From NCBI GenBank assembly GCA_945787635.1, contig CALZIK010000025.1:1-60167 (forward strand): DNA of 60,167 nt, written 5' to 3'. This stretch comes from Thermoanaerobaculia bacterium. Its GTDB lineage: Bacteria > Acidobacteriota > Thermoanaerobaculia > Multivoradales > JAHEKO01. Made by a program: the position numbers and the translations under genes. Every line of letters starts with the position of its first letter. The stretch's first letter is position 1. The notes below the pieces were generated by a model. The model had not been told where the DNA came from. It saw only the letters and a program-made list of their open reading frames with translations, and did not search any database. Positions 10,264 to 18,221 of the stretch are shown piece after piece.

Positions 10264-12777
10264 CTAGAGCTCGAGCCGGCGCAGACGGAGAGCGTTTGCG
10301 ATCACCGACACCGAGCTCAGGCTCATCGCCGCGCTGGCCAGCATCGGCGACAGCAACCAGCCGAAGAACGGGTACAGGAGTCCGGCGGCAATCGGCACGC
10401 TGAGCGAGTTGTAGAGAAAGGCGAAAAAGAGATTCTGGCGGATGTTCGCCATGGTCGCCCGGCTGAGCTTGAGCGCCCGAACGATGCCGCGCAGATCCCC
10501 TTTGAGCAGAGTGACCCCGGCGCTCTCGATGGCGACGTCGGTACCGGTGCCCATCGCGATCCCGACGTCGGCACGTGCCAGGCCAGGCGCGTCATTGACC
10601 CCGTCACCGGCCATGGCGACGATCCGCCCGCGCTCCTGGAAGGCGCGCACGCTTTCGAGCTTGTCCTCCGGCCGGCGGTCCGCCTCGACCTTGTCGATAC
10701 CCAAGCGAGCGGCAACGGCCGCGGCGGTCTCGTGGTTGTCGCCGGTCACCATGACCACCTCGACTTTTCTCGCGCGCAGCTCCTCGACCAGCTCGGCGGC
10801 CGACTCCTTGACCGGATCCGCGATCGCGAATAGAGCCGCGAGCTCGCCGGCGTGGCTCAGAAACACCACCGTCGCGCCCCGTTCCCGCAGGGCGGCCACC
10901 TCGCCCCCAGCGGACGCTGTGGAAACCCCCAGCTCCGACAGGAAACTCGCGTTCCCGAGCACCACCGGCAGCCCGCCCGTGGAGCCCGAGACGCCCCGTC
11001 CGGGAGTCGCCTCGAAGTCGTCCACAGGAACAGGTTCGACGCCGCGCTCGCGCGCGCCGTCCATCACCGCGCGAGCCAGGGGGTGCTCGCTTCCCTTTTC
11101 GAGCCCGGCGGCCAGCGCCAGTACCTCGACCTCGGAGCGGGCGCCGATCGGCAGAACCGTCTCGAGTCGGGGGTGTCCTTCGGTGAGGGTACCGGTCTTG
11201 TCGACGATCAGCACCTCGGCCTTGCCCAGGGTTTCGAGCGCCTCGGCGTCTCGTATCAGGACGCCCGAGCGCGCTCCCCGCCCGGTCCCCACCATGATCG
11301 ACATCGGGGTCGCCAAGCCGAGGGCGCACGGACAGGCGATGATCAAAACCGCCACGGCATTGACCAGTGCGATCGGAAGTCGCGGCTCGGGCCCCCAGGT
11401 CCACCACACTGCAAAAGTCAGGGCCGCGACCGCCACGACCGTCGGCACGAAATAGCCCGCAACCCGATCCACGAGACGCTGCACGGGAGCCCGGCTGCGC
11501 TGCGCCTCGCCGACCATCTGGACGATGCGGGCCAGCAGGGTTTCGCTGCCCACTTTCTCGGCTCGCATGACGAACCCACCGGCGCCGTTGATGGTTCCGC
11601 CGATGACGCTGTCGTCGGGTTTCTTGGCCACCGGCACCGGCTCACCCGTAACCAGAGACTCGTCGACGTAGCTTCGCCCCTCTTCCAGGACCCCGTCCAC
11701 CGGAACCTTCTCTCCCGGTCGAACCCGCAGCCGATCGCCAACGTGGATGTCGCCCAGAGCGACTTCGGCCTCGCTCCCGTCGACAGCGATTCGCAAGGCC
11801 GTGGCGGGCGCGAGCTGGAGCAGCTCCCGGAGAGCCAGCGACGTGCGACTCCGCGCCTTGAGCTCCAGCACCTGTCCGAGGAGAACCAGGACCGTGATCA
11901 CGGCCGCGGCCTCGAAATACACCGGGATGCCGCCGCCGGCCGTGCGCATCGACTCTGGAAAGAGAGACGGCACGGCCAGGGCGAGCAGGCTGTAGCCGTA
12001 GGCGGCGCCGGTCCCGAGCGCGATCAGGGTGAACATGTTGAGGTTGCGCAGCCGCAACGAGTCCCATCCCCGCTGGAAGAACGGCCATCCTCCCCAAAGC
12101 ACCACCGGCGTCGCCAGCAGAAACTGTGCCCAGACGAGCATCCGATCGGAGCCTTGTCCGAGCCGCTCGGCCAGGCGCAGGCCCGGCACCATCTCCGACA
12201 TGGCGACCAAAAACACCGGCAGGGTCAGAAGGGCGGATATCCACAGGCGCCGCCGCATGTCGATGAGCTCGGGATTCTCGCCCTCGTCCATGGCCACCAC
12301 CTTCGGCTCGAGCGCCATTCCGCATTTCGGGCAAGTGCCCGGTCCGATCTGCTCGACCTCGGGATGCATCGGACAGGTGTGGACGGCATCGGGCTTGCCC
12401 GCAGGGACCGGGTCGCCGCCCCCATCGGACGGCTCGAGGTACCTGTCGGGATCCACTTCGAACTTCTCCCGGCAGCCCGCCGAGCAGAAGACGAACTCGG
12501 TGCCCGCGTGGTCAAGACGGTACTTCGCGGTCGCCGGATCGACGGTCATACCGCAGACCGGGTCCAAGGCCGCCGCCGCATCCGATAGCCCTTTGAGAAA
12601 GCTTTCCGGTGCCGCCGCGAACTTGTCCTTACACCCGGCGCAGCAGAAGACGAATTCCTTGCCGTCGTGCTCGAGACGATGCTTTGCCGATGCGCGATCG
12701 ACCGTCATAGTGCAGACCGGATCGAGCGCCTTGCTCATCGCGGGATGATGGTCTCGAGCGTGCTGCTCGGGGCTCAT
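10264..12777 (-). CDS. copA: Copper-translocating P1B-type ATPase with two YHS domains and a heavy-metal-binding domain
   Basis: Exports monovalent copper (or silver) across the inner membrane. The 837 residues read: two YHS modules (about 18-60 and 71-113), each with DPVCxMTVD and FVFCxAGC; a heavy-metal-binding module at 133-158 (TCPMHPE ... TCPKCGM); then the ATPase core with TGE, the CPC metal-site motif in IIACPCALG, the phosphorylated Asp in DKTGTLT, SEHPLA, TGDN and GDGVNDAP. No classic CxxC HMA domain is present; the YHS modules replace it. An alternative start 13 residues later (MSKALDPVC) would drop a His-rich extension. The His-rich start and the shared HMBD with the CusB-like protein at 36.7-38.3 kb point to a common copper/silver response. 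Confidence 0.93.
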   Translation of the reverse strand: MSPEQHARDHHPAMSKALDPVCTMTVDRASAKHRLEHDGKEFVFCCAGCKDKFAAAPESFLKGLSDAAAALDPVCGMTVDPATAKYRLDHAGTEFVFCSAGCREKFEVDPDRYLEPSDGGGDPVPAGKPDAVHTCPMHPEVEQIGPGTCPKCGMALEPKVVAMDEGENPELIDMRRRLWISALLTLPVFLVAMSEMVPGLRLAERLGQGSDRMLVWAQFLLATPVVLWGGWPFFQRGWDSLRLRNLNMFTLIALGTGAAYGYSLLALAVPSLFPESMRTAGGGIPVYFEAAAVITVLVLLGQVLELKARSRTSLALRELLQLAPATALRIAVDGSEAEVALGDIHVGDRLRVRPGEKVPVDGVLEEGRSYVDESLVTGEPVPVAKKPDDSVIGGTINGAGGFVMRAEKVGSETLLARIVQMVGEAQRSRAPVQRLVDRVAGYFVPTVVAVAALTFAVWWTWGPEPRLPIALVNAVAVLIIACPCALGLATPMSIMVGTGRGARSGVLIRDAEALETLGKAEVLIVDKTGTLTEGHPRLETVLPIGARSEVEVLALAAGLEKGSEHPLARAVMDGARERGVEPVPVDDFEATPGRGVSGSTGGLPVVLGNASFLSELGVSTASAGGEVAALRERGATVVFLSHAGELAALFAIADPVKESAAELVEELRARKVEVVMVTGDNHETAAAVAARLGIDKVEADRRPEDKLESVRAFQERGRIVAMAGDGVNDAPGLARADVGIAMGTGTDVAIESAGVTLLKGDLRGIVRALKLSRATMANIRQNLFFAFLYNSLSVPIAAGLLYPFFGWLLSPMLASAAMSLSSVSVIANALRLRRLEL

Positions 12778-12832
12778 GGCTCTTGGCGGCTTTCGACGGC
12801 AACGCGCGGGCCGATCCGGCTATTCCCCACGG

Positions 12833-13357
12833 TCAGGCGACCTCAAGCAGGACACGGTCGATCTGTCGCCCGTGTCTGCGTAGGTGCTCAATGAGAAATC
12901 GGAGCGCTTGCTCGAGGCTGAGCCTGCCCATTACGGGATGCCGGTATACCGCGCGACCGGCAAGCTCCGGTGGAAACTGCTCGATGAAGCTCTTCCAGTC
13001 CGTCCGTACCCGATCCCACTCCGCCTCGAGCTCGGAAAACTCGGCGGATTCCGGAACCTCGCCGGCGCCGGGTGGAGCCGAGACCTTGATCGGGCTGCGC
13101 ATCAAGAGGCCGAGCAGGGCACCCTTGCAGGCGGCGACCAGACCGCTCCTGGGAATCTCCTGGGGCCGCTGGGTCTTCTTTCGGAGGTAGGCCAGTGACC
13201 GGCTTTCGGCCGCGATCACGTGGGCCAGCACCTGCGCCGACGACCAACCGCCCGCAGCGGGGTGTCGATTGAGAGTCTCCGAGTCGAGTCCCGCCAAACG
13301 CCGCGTGAGATCTCGCCGCAGGTTCTCTAGCTCGGTCAATTGCTGCTGGTAGTTCAC
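12833..13357 (-). CDS. DinB-family four-helix protein
   Basis: The 174-residue protein has the DinB/YfiT pattern: an amphipathic N-terminal helix, WSSAQVLAHVIAAE with the first metal-ligand His, and the C-terminal EHLRRHGRQIDRVL with the paired His. DinB-fold proteins are small metal-dependent enzymes, many of them thiol-dependent transferases; the substrate cannot be told. It lies just downstream of the second CTAG inverted-repeat element, which occupies much of its 5' region (13385-13440). Confidence 0.8.
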   Translation of the reverse strand: MNYQQQLTELENLRRDLTRRLAGLDSETLNRHPAAGGWSSAQVLAHVIAAESRSLAYLRKKTQRPQEIPRSGLVAACKGALLGLLMRSPIKVSAPPGAGEVPESAEFSELEAEWDRVRTDWKSFIEQFPPELAGRAVYRHPVMGRLSLEQALRFLIEHLRRHGRQIDRVLLEVA

Positions 13358-13384
13358 TTCAGATCGTCCCCTTTCCGGCTCGTC

Positions 13385-13440
13385 CTAGTGGCCTGTGACA
13401 CTCGAAGCGATACTAGATCTTGGGTGGTACAGGCCACTAG
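13385..13440. mobile_element. CTAG-ended miniature inverted-repeat element, copy 2 (56 bp)
   Basis: A short relative of the element at 6424-6590. Left end 13385-13401 and right end 13424-13440 form an inverted repeat of CTAGTGGCCTGTRMCAC with two mismatches; the inner parts ACTCGAAGCGAT and TCTTGGGT match copy 1 on the corresponding sides, so this copy is essentially the two terminal repeats with the middle removed. The right CTAG again provides a TAG stop, here for the PH-domain gene at 13437-13940. It would fold as a nearly continuous hairpin of about 25 bp, located between that gene and the DinB gene. Confidence 0.75.
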
Positions 13441-13940
13441 TGTCGAAGATGTGAATTCTGCACTAGAAGATCCTCGATGAAGGCTTCCGGGTCTCCCGGG
13501 CTGAGCACCACCGCTCGGTGAGCCATGCGCAGGATGACCGCGTTACCGAAGTCAGTGACGAACGCCCGGTAGCTGCCGAGCTTCTTGTTCCGGTACCAAC
13601 CCGAGAACGAAAACAAACCGCCATTGCCGAAGGTCCGCCACGAACCTTGCATCGCACCCGGGTCGATCTCGGCGGACTCGAGCTCCCGAAGGTCCACGTC
13701 CGTTTCCCACAGCGGGCGCTGCACGTAGAGGTGCGCCCCGTCGAGACGGTACCCGCGAACGGCAAAGAGCATGCCGCCGAGAAGCACCGCCAGGCAGAGC
13801 CCACCCAGCGCAATCCCGGCGCCCGCCGGCTCGCGCGCGACTCTCCAAAGAAGCACCGCCACGCCGACGAGAATCGCCGACGAGAACACCGTCATGCCGA
13901 TCAGAAGCTTGCCCCAGGGCGCCGGATGCACCATTGGCAA
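13437..13940 (-). CDS. Membrane protein with bacterial PH-like domain
   Basis: The 167-residue protein has two N-terminal membrane segments (about 11-32 and 41-63) followed by a soluble region beginning VRGYRLDGAHLYVQRPLWET with D/E-L-x-x-L-E-S pattern, characteristic of bacterial PH domains (bPH family) in small two-helix membrane proteins. Cellular role unknown. It starts 1 bp after the stop of the upstream TPR gene, so the two are likely co-transcribed. The TAG stop is inside the right CTAG end of the inverted-repeat element, so the last residues (NSHLRH) run right up to the insertion. Confidence 0.7.
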   Translation of the reverse strand: MPMVHPAPWGKLLIGMTVFSSAILVGVAVLLWRVAREPAGAGIALGGLCLAVLLGGMLFAVRGYRLDGAHLYVQRPLWETDVDLRELESAEIDPGAMQGSWRTFGNGGLFSFSGWYRNKKLGSYRAFVTDFGNAVILRMAHRAVVLSPGDPEAFIEDLLVQNSHLRH

Positions 13941-13941
13941 C

Positions 13942-15534
13942 CTACTCGCCGCGCCCGGCGTCGACCGCCTCGGAATCGGCCTCGGGATCGGCGAACCTCA
14001 GGTTCTCGTCGAGCCGCCGAGCCAGCTCCTCGGAGGCGGACAGATCGCCCAGCGCGCGCGTCGCCACCAGGAGACCCGAAAGCGAAGTCGAACGTTGCGG
14101 CGTGCGCTCGAGCTGGCTCACGTAGGCCTGCCGCGCCTCGCTCCACTGACCCCTAGATGCCAGAACTTCGCCGAGCAGCTCCGAGGCCGGCTTGGCCAGC
14201 TGCGGCGGACCGAAGGCATAGGGCAAGGCGTGCTCGGCGGCGGCGGCTTTTCGCAGCAGATCGAGCGAACGATCGGGTCTGTCGCTCATCAAATCGAGCA
14301 GCGCATCCAGCTCGAGCCGGGTGATCGCCAGCAGTTCGTCGGCCTCCTGTGGCCACGGAGCCGCTTCGAGTTCGTTCAGGCTCGCCCGGACCTTTCGGAC
14401 GTGCCCGACATCGCCAGCCCGCCAGGCAGCGTAGGCGCGTGCGAACAGCACCAACTCCTCGCCCGCGCCGGGCAGATCCTGCCCGTCGGGATCGGTCCAA
14501 CGCTCGAGAGACGACCAGTCTTCCAGATCGATGGCGTAGCGGGCGCGCATCGCGCGGAAATGCCACAGCTCTCCCTCGGTCGGTTCCTCTTCGACCCTCG
14601 CCTCACAAGTCTCCAGCACGACCCCGGCATCCTTGGCGCGACCCTGTTGCAGATAGCCGTAGAGAAGCCAGTAGGGATAGTGGCCGCAGACCGTGAGTCG
14701 CTCACCGAGCTCGGCTTGACGCTCGGTTTGCACCTTGCGCGCGACCTCGTTGGCGGCCACCACCTCGTCCCACATGCCCAAGGCGACGAAGATGTGGGAG
14801 GTCATGTGCTGGGCGTGTGCCGCCGCCGGAGCGATCTTCGAGTAGGCGCGCGCCATCGGCAGCCCCAGCGGGGCGTGCACCGGATCGTCGAACGAGTGGA
14901 TCAAGTAGTGGGCGGCGCCCGGGTGCTCGCGGTTGACGTCCCAGACCTGTTGAGCGACGGCCGCGGCGCGCATGTAGGTCGCGAAATCGCGGCCCTCGTG
15001 CGCCGTTCCCAGAATCGAGAGCGCATAGAAGCTCGTCGCTTCGTGATCCTCGGGGTACGCCTCGGCGAGACGGCGCATGGCATGGCGGTACAGCTCGTCG
15101 CGCTCGAGCTTGCCCAGGCTCTCGCTCGCGTCGTCGGTTCCGAACAGCAGCTCGACGGCGCTCAAATAGGCCCGCTCACGGTCGGTACCGGCCTTGTCCT
15201 GGCGTTCCCGGGCCGACGGCGCCAGCCTTCCCAGCACCGAACGGGCCGCCTCGCGGTCCTGCTGATTCCAAAGCGGATGATTGTGGGTCATCGCTTCGCC
15301 CCAGTAGGCGAGAGCGAAGCCGGAGTCGATGTCTTGGGCTCGCCGGAAGGCTCTTGCGGCGTCCTCGTACTCGAAATTGTGGAGGTACAACACGCCCTCG
15401 AGGAAGTCCGCCTGGGCCGCTTCGACGCCCGAGTTCGGGAACGAGATGCGACCGAGCAACTGGGCGCTCGCGGCAACGGGCACCAGCATCAGAGCCAGTA
15501 CGGCAAGCGTGCGATTCCGCAAACGTAGCGTCAT
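13942..15534 (-). CDS. Secreted TPR-repeat protein
   Basis: The 530-residue protein has a signal peptide (basic start, hydrophobic 9-22, cleavage near AASA-Q) and then TPR-like helical pairs. Distinctive conserved segments are EAMTHNHPLW, EHPGAAHYLIHSFDDP and AAHAQHMTSHIFVALGMWDE, with regularly placed His residues, found in a family of secreted tetratricopeptide proteins common in Acidobacteriota and Bacteroidota. The His clusters could bind metal, but this is speculative. It is followed immediately by the PH-domain gene. No enzyme domain is visible. Confidence 0.8.
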   Translation of the reverse strand: MTLRLRNRTLAVLALMLVPVAASAQLLGRISFPNSGVEAAQADFLEGVLYLHNFEYEDAARAFRRAQDIDSGFALAYWGEAMTHNHPLWNQQDREAARSVLGRLAPSARERQDKAGTDRERAYLSAVELLFGTDDASESLGKLERDELYRHAMRRLAEAYPEDHEATSFYALSILGTAHEGRDFATYMRAAAVAQQVWDVNREHPGAAHYLIHSFDDPVHAPLGLPMARAYSKIAPAAAHAQHMTSHIFVALGMWDEVVAANEVARKVQTERQAELGERLTVCGHYPYWLLYGYLQQGRAKDAGVVLETCEARVEEEPTEGELWHFRAMRARYAIDLEDWSSLERWTDPDGQDLPGAGEELVLFARAYAAWRAGDVGHVRKVRASLNELEAAPWPQEADELLAITRLELDALLDLMSDRPDRSLDLLRKAAAAEHALPYAFGPPQLAKPASELLGEVLASRGQWSEARQAYVSQLERTPQRSTSLSGLLVATRALGDLSASEELARRLDENLRFADPEADSEAVDAGRGE

Positions 15535-15600
15535 TCCGACCTCCTCTAGAGACGGATCTCGGCGATCCGCCGGACCCGCCTCAGCGTACCGTAGCCTTGC

Positions 15601-15650
15601 CCGCCATTCGCCGTCATTCGCGGTTATTCGCGGTTATTCGCCGTCATTCG
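15601..15650. repeat. Five 10-bp tandem repeats (CCGYCATTCG / CGGTTATTCG)
   Basis: Five consecutive decamers, each ending in ATTCG, run from 15601 to 15650: one CCGCCATTCG, two CCGTCATTCG and two CGGTTATTCG. The last unit overlaps the final two codons and the stop of the RidA gene (TGA at 15644-15646 on the minus strand). The 10-bp period is near one DNA helical turn. It fills part of the 109-bp gap upstream of the TPR gene, so a role in its regulation is possible but unproven. Confidence 0.7.
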
Positions 15651-16141
15651 AAAACTGCGATGCATTCGATCTCGACACGGGCCCCCAACGCCAGACCGCT
15701 CGTCCCAAAAGCGCTCCGTGCCGGAAAATGCTCCGAGAAGAAGCTCCGGTAGACCTCGTTCATCGCCGACCACTCGGCGATGTCGGCCAGCATCACGGTG
15801 CACTTGACCAGGTCGCTCATGGACAGCCCTCGACGTTCGAGCGCCGTTCGGATGTTCTCCATCGTCTGGCGGGTCTCGGGGACGATGCCGCCGGGCGGAA
15901 GGCCGCGGCCGCCCTCGGTCAGGACCGCGCCGATCTGGCCGGAAAGAAACAGTAGATTGCCGACACGTACGCTCTCCGAGAACGGCATCGCGCTCCGGCC
16001 CGGAGCCGGATGAAACTCGATCGTCGAGGCATCCACTGCCGGCGAGGCGTCATCGTGGTTCGCGGCCGCCGGGATCGCGGCCAGTACGACCGCGAGGCCG
16101 ACGCCGGCCTTTCGAATCCAACTTCGACGTGTTCTTTTCAT
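15644..16141 (-). CDS. Exported RidA/YjgF-family protein
   Basis: RidA-family proteins hydrolyse reactive enamine/imine intermediates or have related roles; most are cytoplasmic. The 165-residue reading from MKRTRRSWIRK has a signal peptide (RR pair, hydrophobic 11-24, AAANHDD) and then the RidA fold with GNLLFLSGQIGAV, ETRQTMENIRTALE, VKCTVMLADIAEW and the C-terminal VEIECIAVFE. The start at 16141 is chosen over 16168 because GGAGG sits seven bases before it; in the longer reading that ribosome site would be coding (EEGE). The usual conserved Arg of deaminating RidA near RSAFGTSGLA appears absent, so it may be a non-deaminase Rid member. Confidence 0.82.
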   Translation of the reverse strand: MKRTRRSWIRKAGVGLAVVLAAIPAAANHDDASPAVDASTIEFHPAPGRSAMPFSESVRVGNLLFLSGQIGAVLTEGGRGLPPGGIVPETRQTMENIRTALERRGLSMSDLVKCTVMLADIAEWSAMNEVYRSFFSEHFPARSAFGTSGLALGARVEIECIAVFE

Positions 16142-16175
16142 TTCACCCTCCTCGATTCGCGGTGGCACAGATGGC

Positions 16176-16721
16176 TCATGATCTCGCCACGGTGCGGCGG
16201 ACCCGCTCGAGTTGCGCTCGATGCACCAGATCGTGCCCAGCGTAGAGTCGAATCATATGCCGCACAGTCTCGCGCCCTCGCTCGCTGTGCCGGCCCGAGC
16301 GATCGAGCTCGTCATCATCCAAGCTCTCGATCAAAAGCAGGTTGCGATCTCGCAACAGTTGGATCTCCGCGAGAACCATGGTGAGATCTCGACTCCCGTA
16401 GCGAAGGTACCTCGCCCAGCGATCCTGGTCGTATCCGGTCAGGACCGGGTCGGCCTCGGCCAGAACCATCCGCAGCCGGCACGCCCAGACCAGCTCGGAG
16501 TCCGACAGGTGTGCCAGGATCTCGATCATCGACCATTTCCCGTCGGCTTCCGGGCGTCGCAGCTCGGCCGCCTCCAACCCAGCGGTCCCGTCACGCAGCG
16601 CCTCGGGCAGCTGTCTGAGGATCTCGATCGGGTCGCGGTTTCCCACCAGCTCGAGCACCGCCTGGATGTATTGGCCGGCGTCGTCGGTCGCGGCGGCGTA
16701 GGAGTTCGTGAATATCGTCAT
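16176..16721 (-). CDS. DinB-family protein
   Basis: The 181-residue protein starts at MTIFTNSY, preceded by AAAGGACC; longer readings to 17171 are only the reverse frame of the upstream thioesterase. It has the DinB signature WSMIEILAHLSDSE with the first metal His, a middle helix with YDQDRWA, and C-terminal YAGHDLVHRAQLERV with the second His pair. It is likely a small metal-dependent hydrolase or transferase of unknown substrate. It follows the thioesterase gene by 14 bp and is probably in an operon with it. Confidence 0.82.
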   Translation of the reverse strand: MTIFTNSYAAATDDAGQYIQAVLELVGNRDPIEILRQLPEALRDGTAGLEAAELRRPEADGKWSMIEILAHLSDSELVWACRLRMVLAEADPVLTGYDQDRWARYLRYGSRDLTMVLAEIQLLRDRNLLLIESLDDDELDRSGRHSERGRETVRHMIRLYAGHDLVHRAQLERVRRTVARS

Positions 16722-16735
16722 CGTTTGTGGTCCTT

Positions 16736-17212
16736 TCAGGTCGAATGTTCGTTGCGCCATGACGGCGGCACCCGAATCGCCACGACCCTCCCCGTCGCAC
16801 ATTCGCTGCCTCCGGAGAACACAGAGCAGCTCACCACCGTCTTCTTGCCATCTGTGGTCTCGATCCGAGCGCGCAGATCGACCGGATCTCCGATCGGAAC
16901 GGGTGCCAGGAAGCGCACCTCCAGCGACCCCGTGACGCACCAGATCTGGGGATCCGATCCTATTTCTCGCGCTTCCGAGCGGTAGGCCCAGGCGGTCGCG
17001 GTGCAGACCGAATGGCAATCGACCAGCGTCGCGGTGATGCCGCCGTTGAGGAAATGCCGCGGTCCGGCGGCGTGCCCGGTTCCCGGTTCGAAGGTGCATA
17101 CCGACTCGTCTCCGTCCCAGAAACTCCTGATCCGCAGACCCTCGAGGTTGAGCGGGCCACAGCCGAAGCAATGGTTGTTCGGCATCAGATCCTGGAACGC
17201 GATCGGGCTCAT
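16736..17212 (-). CDS. PaaI-type hotdog-fold thioesterase
   Basis: The 158 residues begin with NNHCFGCGPLNLEGL, the usual N-terminal motif of PaaI-like acyl-CoA thioesterases, followed by the hotdog helix HFLNGGITATLVDCHSV, in which the Asn/Gly and acidic Asp sit at the catalytic positions, and by the strand VRFLAPVPIGDPVDLRARI. It probably hydrolyses a small acyl- or aryl-CoA ester. No strong ribosome site precedes the ATG at 17212; a second ATG nine codons in is a possible alternative start. Confidence 0.85.
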   Translation of the reverse strand: MSPIAFQDLMPNNHCFGCGPLNLEGLRIRSFWDGDESVCTFEPGTGHAAGPRHFLNGGITATLVDCHSVCTATAWAYRSEAREIGSDPQIWCVTGSLEVRFLAPVPIGDPVDLRARIETTDGKKTVVSCSVFSGGSECATGRVVAIRVPPSWRNEHST

Positions 17213-17324
17213 GGGTGACGACTTCGCGGACGCCCCGAGTGACAGCAGCTCTCGACGCGCTCGACCTTACAATTGTTGCACTTCCCGGCCGATCGGGCGG
17301 AAGATGACCTCTGAGGTGATGCCC

Positions 17325-18143
17325 ATGAATTCGCCCTTCGCAGCTGTACGAGCCCTGCTACCGGTTCTGGCGCTGACGCCCTGCGGGCTGGTCGTGGCGG
17401 CGACGTTCCCGAGCGACGCCGACGCCGAGCACTTCCTGCGCACGGCGGAGGTCATCGAGATCAAGGCGCTCGGAAAGGGCGTCACGCTCTCCCACCTGGT
17501 GACCCTGTCCGACGGGGACACGACCTCCAAGGCGGTCTGGAAGGTCATCAATGAGTACCAGCCGATCAAGCGATTCGACGACGGCGGCTTTCCCGAGCTC
17601 GGGTTTCGCGACAGCTACAAGAGCGAGATCGCAGCCTACCGGCTCGACCTTCTCATCGGCCTGGGCCAGGTTCCGCCCACCGTCGAGCGAAAGCTCCGCG
17701 GCGAGCGCGGCTCGCTGCAGCTCTGGATCGAGGACTGTAGGACCGAGGGAGAGCGCCGCCGAGAAGGAACCCAGCCTCCCGATGTCGCGGACTGGAATGG
17801 TCAGATGCGCCGCGCGAAGGTCTTCTTTCAGCTCATTCACGACGTCGACTACGTCAATCTGAGCAACCTGCTCGTGGATTCGAGCTTCAACCTCTACAAG
17901 ATCGACAGCTCGCGCGCCTTCCGCACGCAGACCGACCTGCTCGACCCCGACAAGCCGGAGAGATACTCGCGTTCACTGCTCGAGAGGCTTCGCAGCCTCG
18001 ACGAGGCCACGTTGAAGCGCGAGCTTGGCAAGTGGCTGAGCCAGAAGCAGCGCTCGAGTCTGCTCGAGCGGCGCGACCGGATCCTCGAGCGAGCCGAGCG
18101 CTTGACGGCGGCCCAGGGAGAGGCCGAGATCCTGTACCCGTAG
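17325..18143 (+). CDS. Secreted protein with kinase-like (HipA/PI-kinase/FAM20-type) fold
   Basis: The 272 residues from MNSPFAAVR have a signal peptide (hydrophobic 8-25, cleavage near VVAATF). The mature part has a candidate ATP-binding Lys (SKAVWKVI), a possible helix C Glu in the segment FRDSYKSEIAAYRLDLLIG, and a catalytic-like segment VDYVNLSNLLVD...YKIDSSRAF that parallels the D-x-x-N-x-x-N and metal-binding IDxxRAF of HipA/phosphatidylinositol-kinase-like proteins. It ends in an Arg/Glu-rich helix pair. The start at 17325 is chosen because GAGGTGAT precedes it; ATGs at 17304 and 17319 are in frame. Substrate unknown, and activity outside the cytoplasm would be surprising for an ATP-dependent enzyme. 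Confidence 0.6.
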   Translation: MNSPFAAVRALLPVLALTPCGLVVAATFPSDADAEHFLRTAEVIEIKALGKGVTLSHLVTLSDGDTTSKAVWKVINEYQPIKRFDDGGFPELGFRDSYKSEIAAYRLDLLIGLGQVPPTVERKLRGERGSLQLWIEDCRTEGERRREGTQPPDVADWNGQMRRAKVFFQLIHDVDYVNLSNLLVDSSFNLYKIDSSRAFRTQTDLLDPDKPERYSRSLLERLRSLDEATLKRELGKWLSQKQRSSLLERRDRILERAERLTAAQGEAEILYP

Positions 18144-18221
18144 TCGGCGACCGAGGCGCGGTCCCGTGAGCGCCCGATCGAGCGTGGTTCTCGGATAGGA
18201 GGCCTGGCCATCGTCGAGGAT

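Noticed and set aside
15601-15650. CRISPR-like direct repeats
   Set aside because: Units are 10 bp and contiguous with no spacers.
16722-17171. N-terminal extension of the DinB gene to 331 residues
   Set aside because: It overlaps the thioesterase gene in another frame and is Arg-rich noise; the ATG at 16721 has its own ribosome site.
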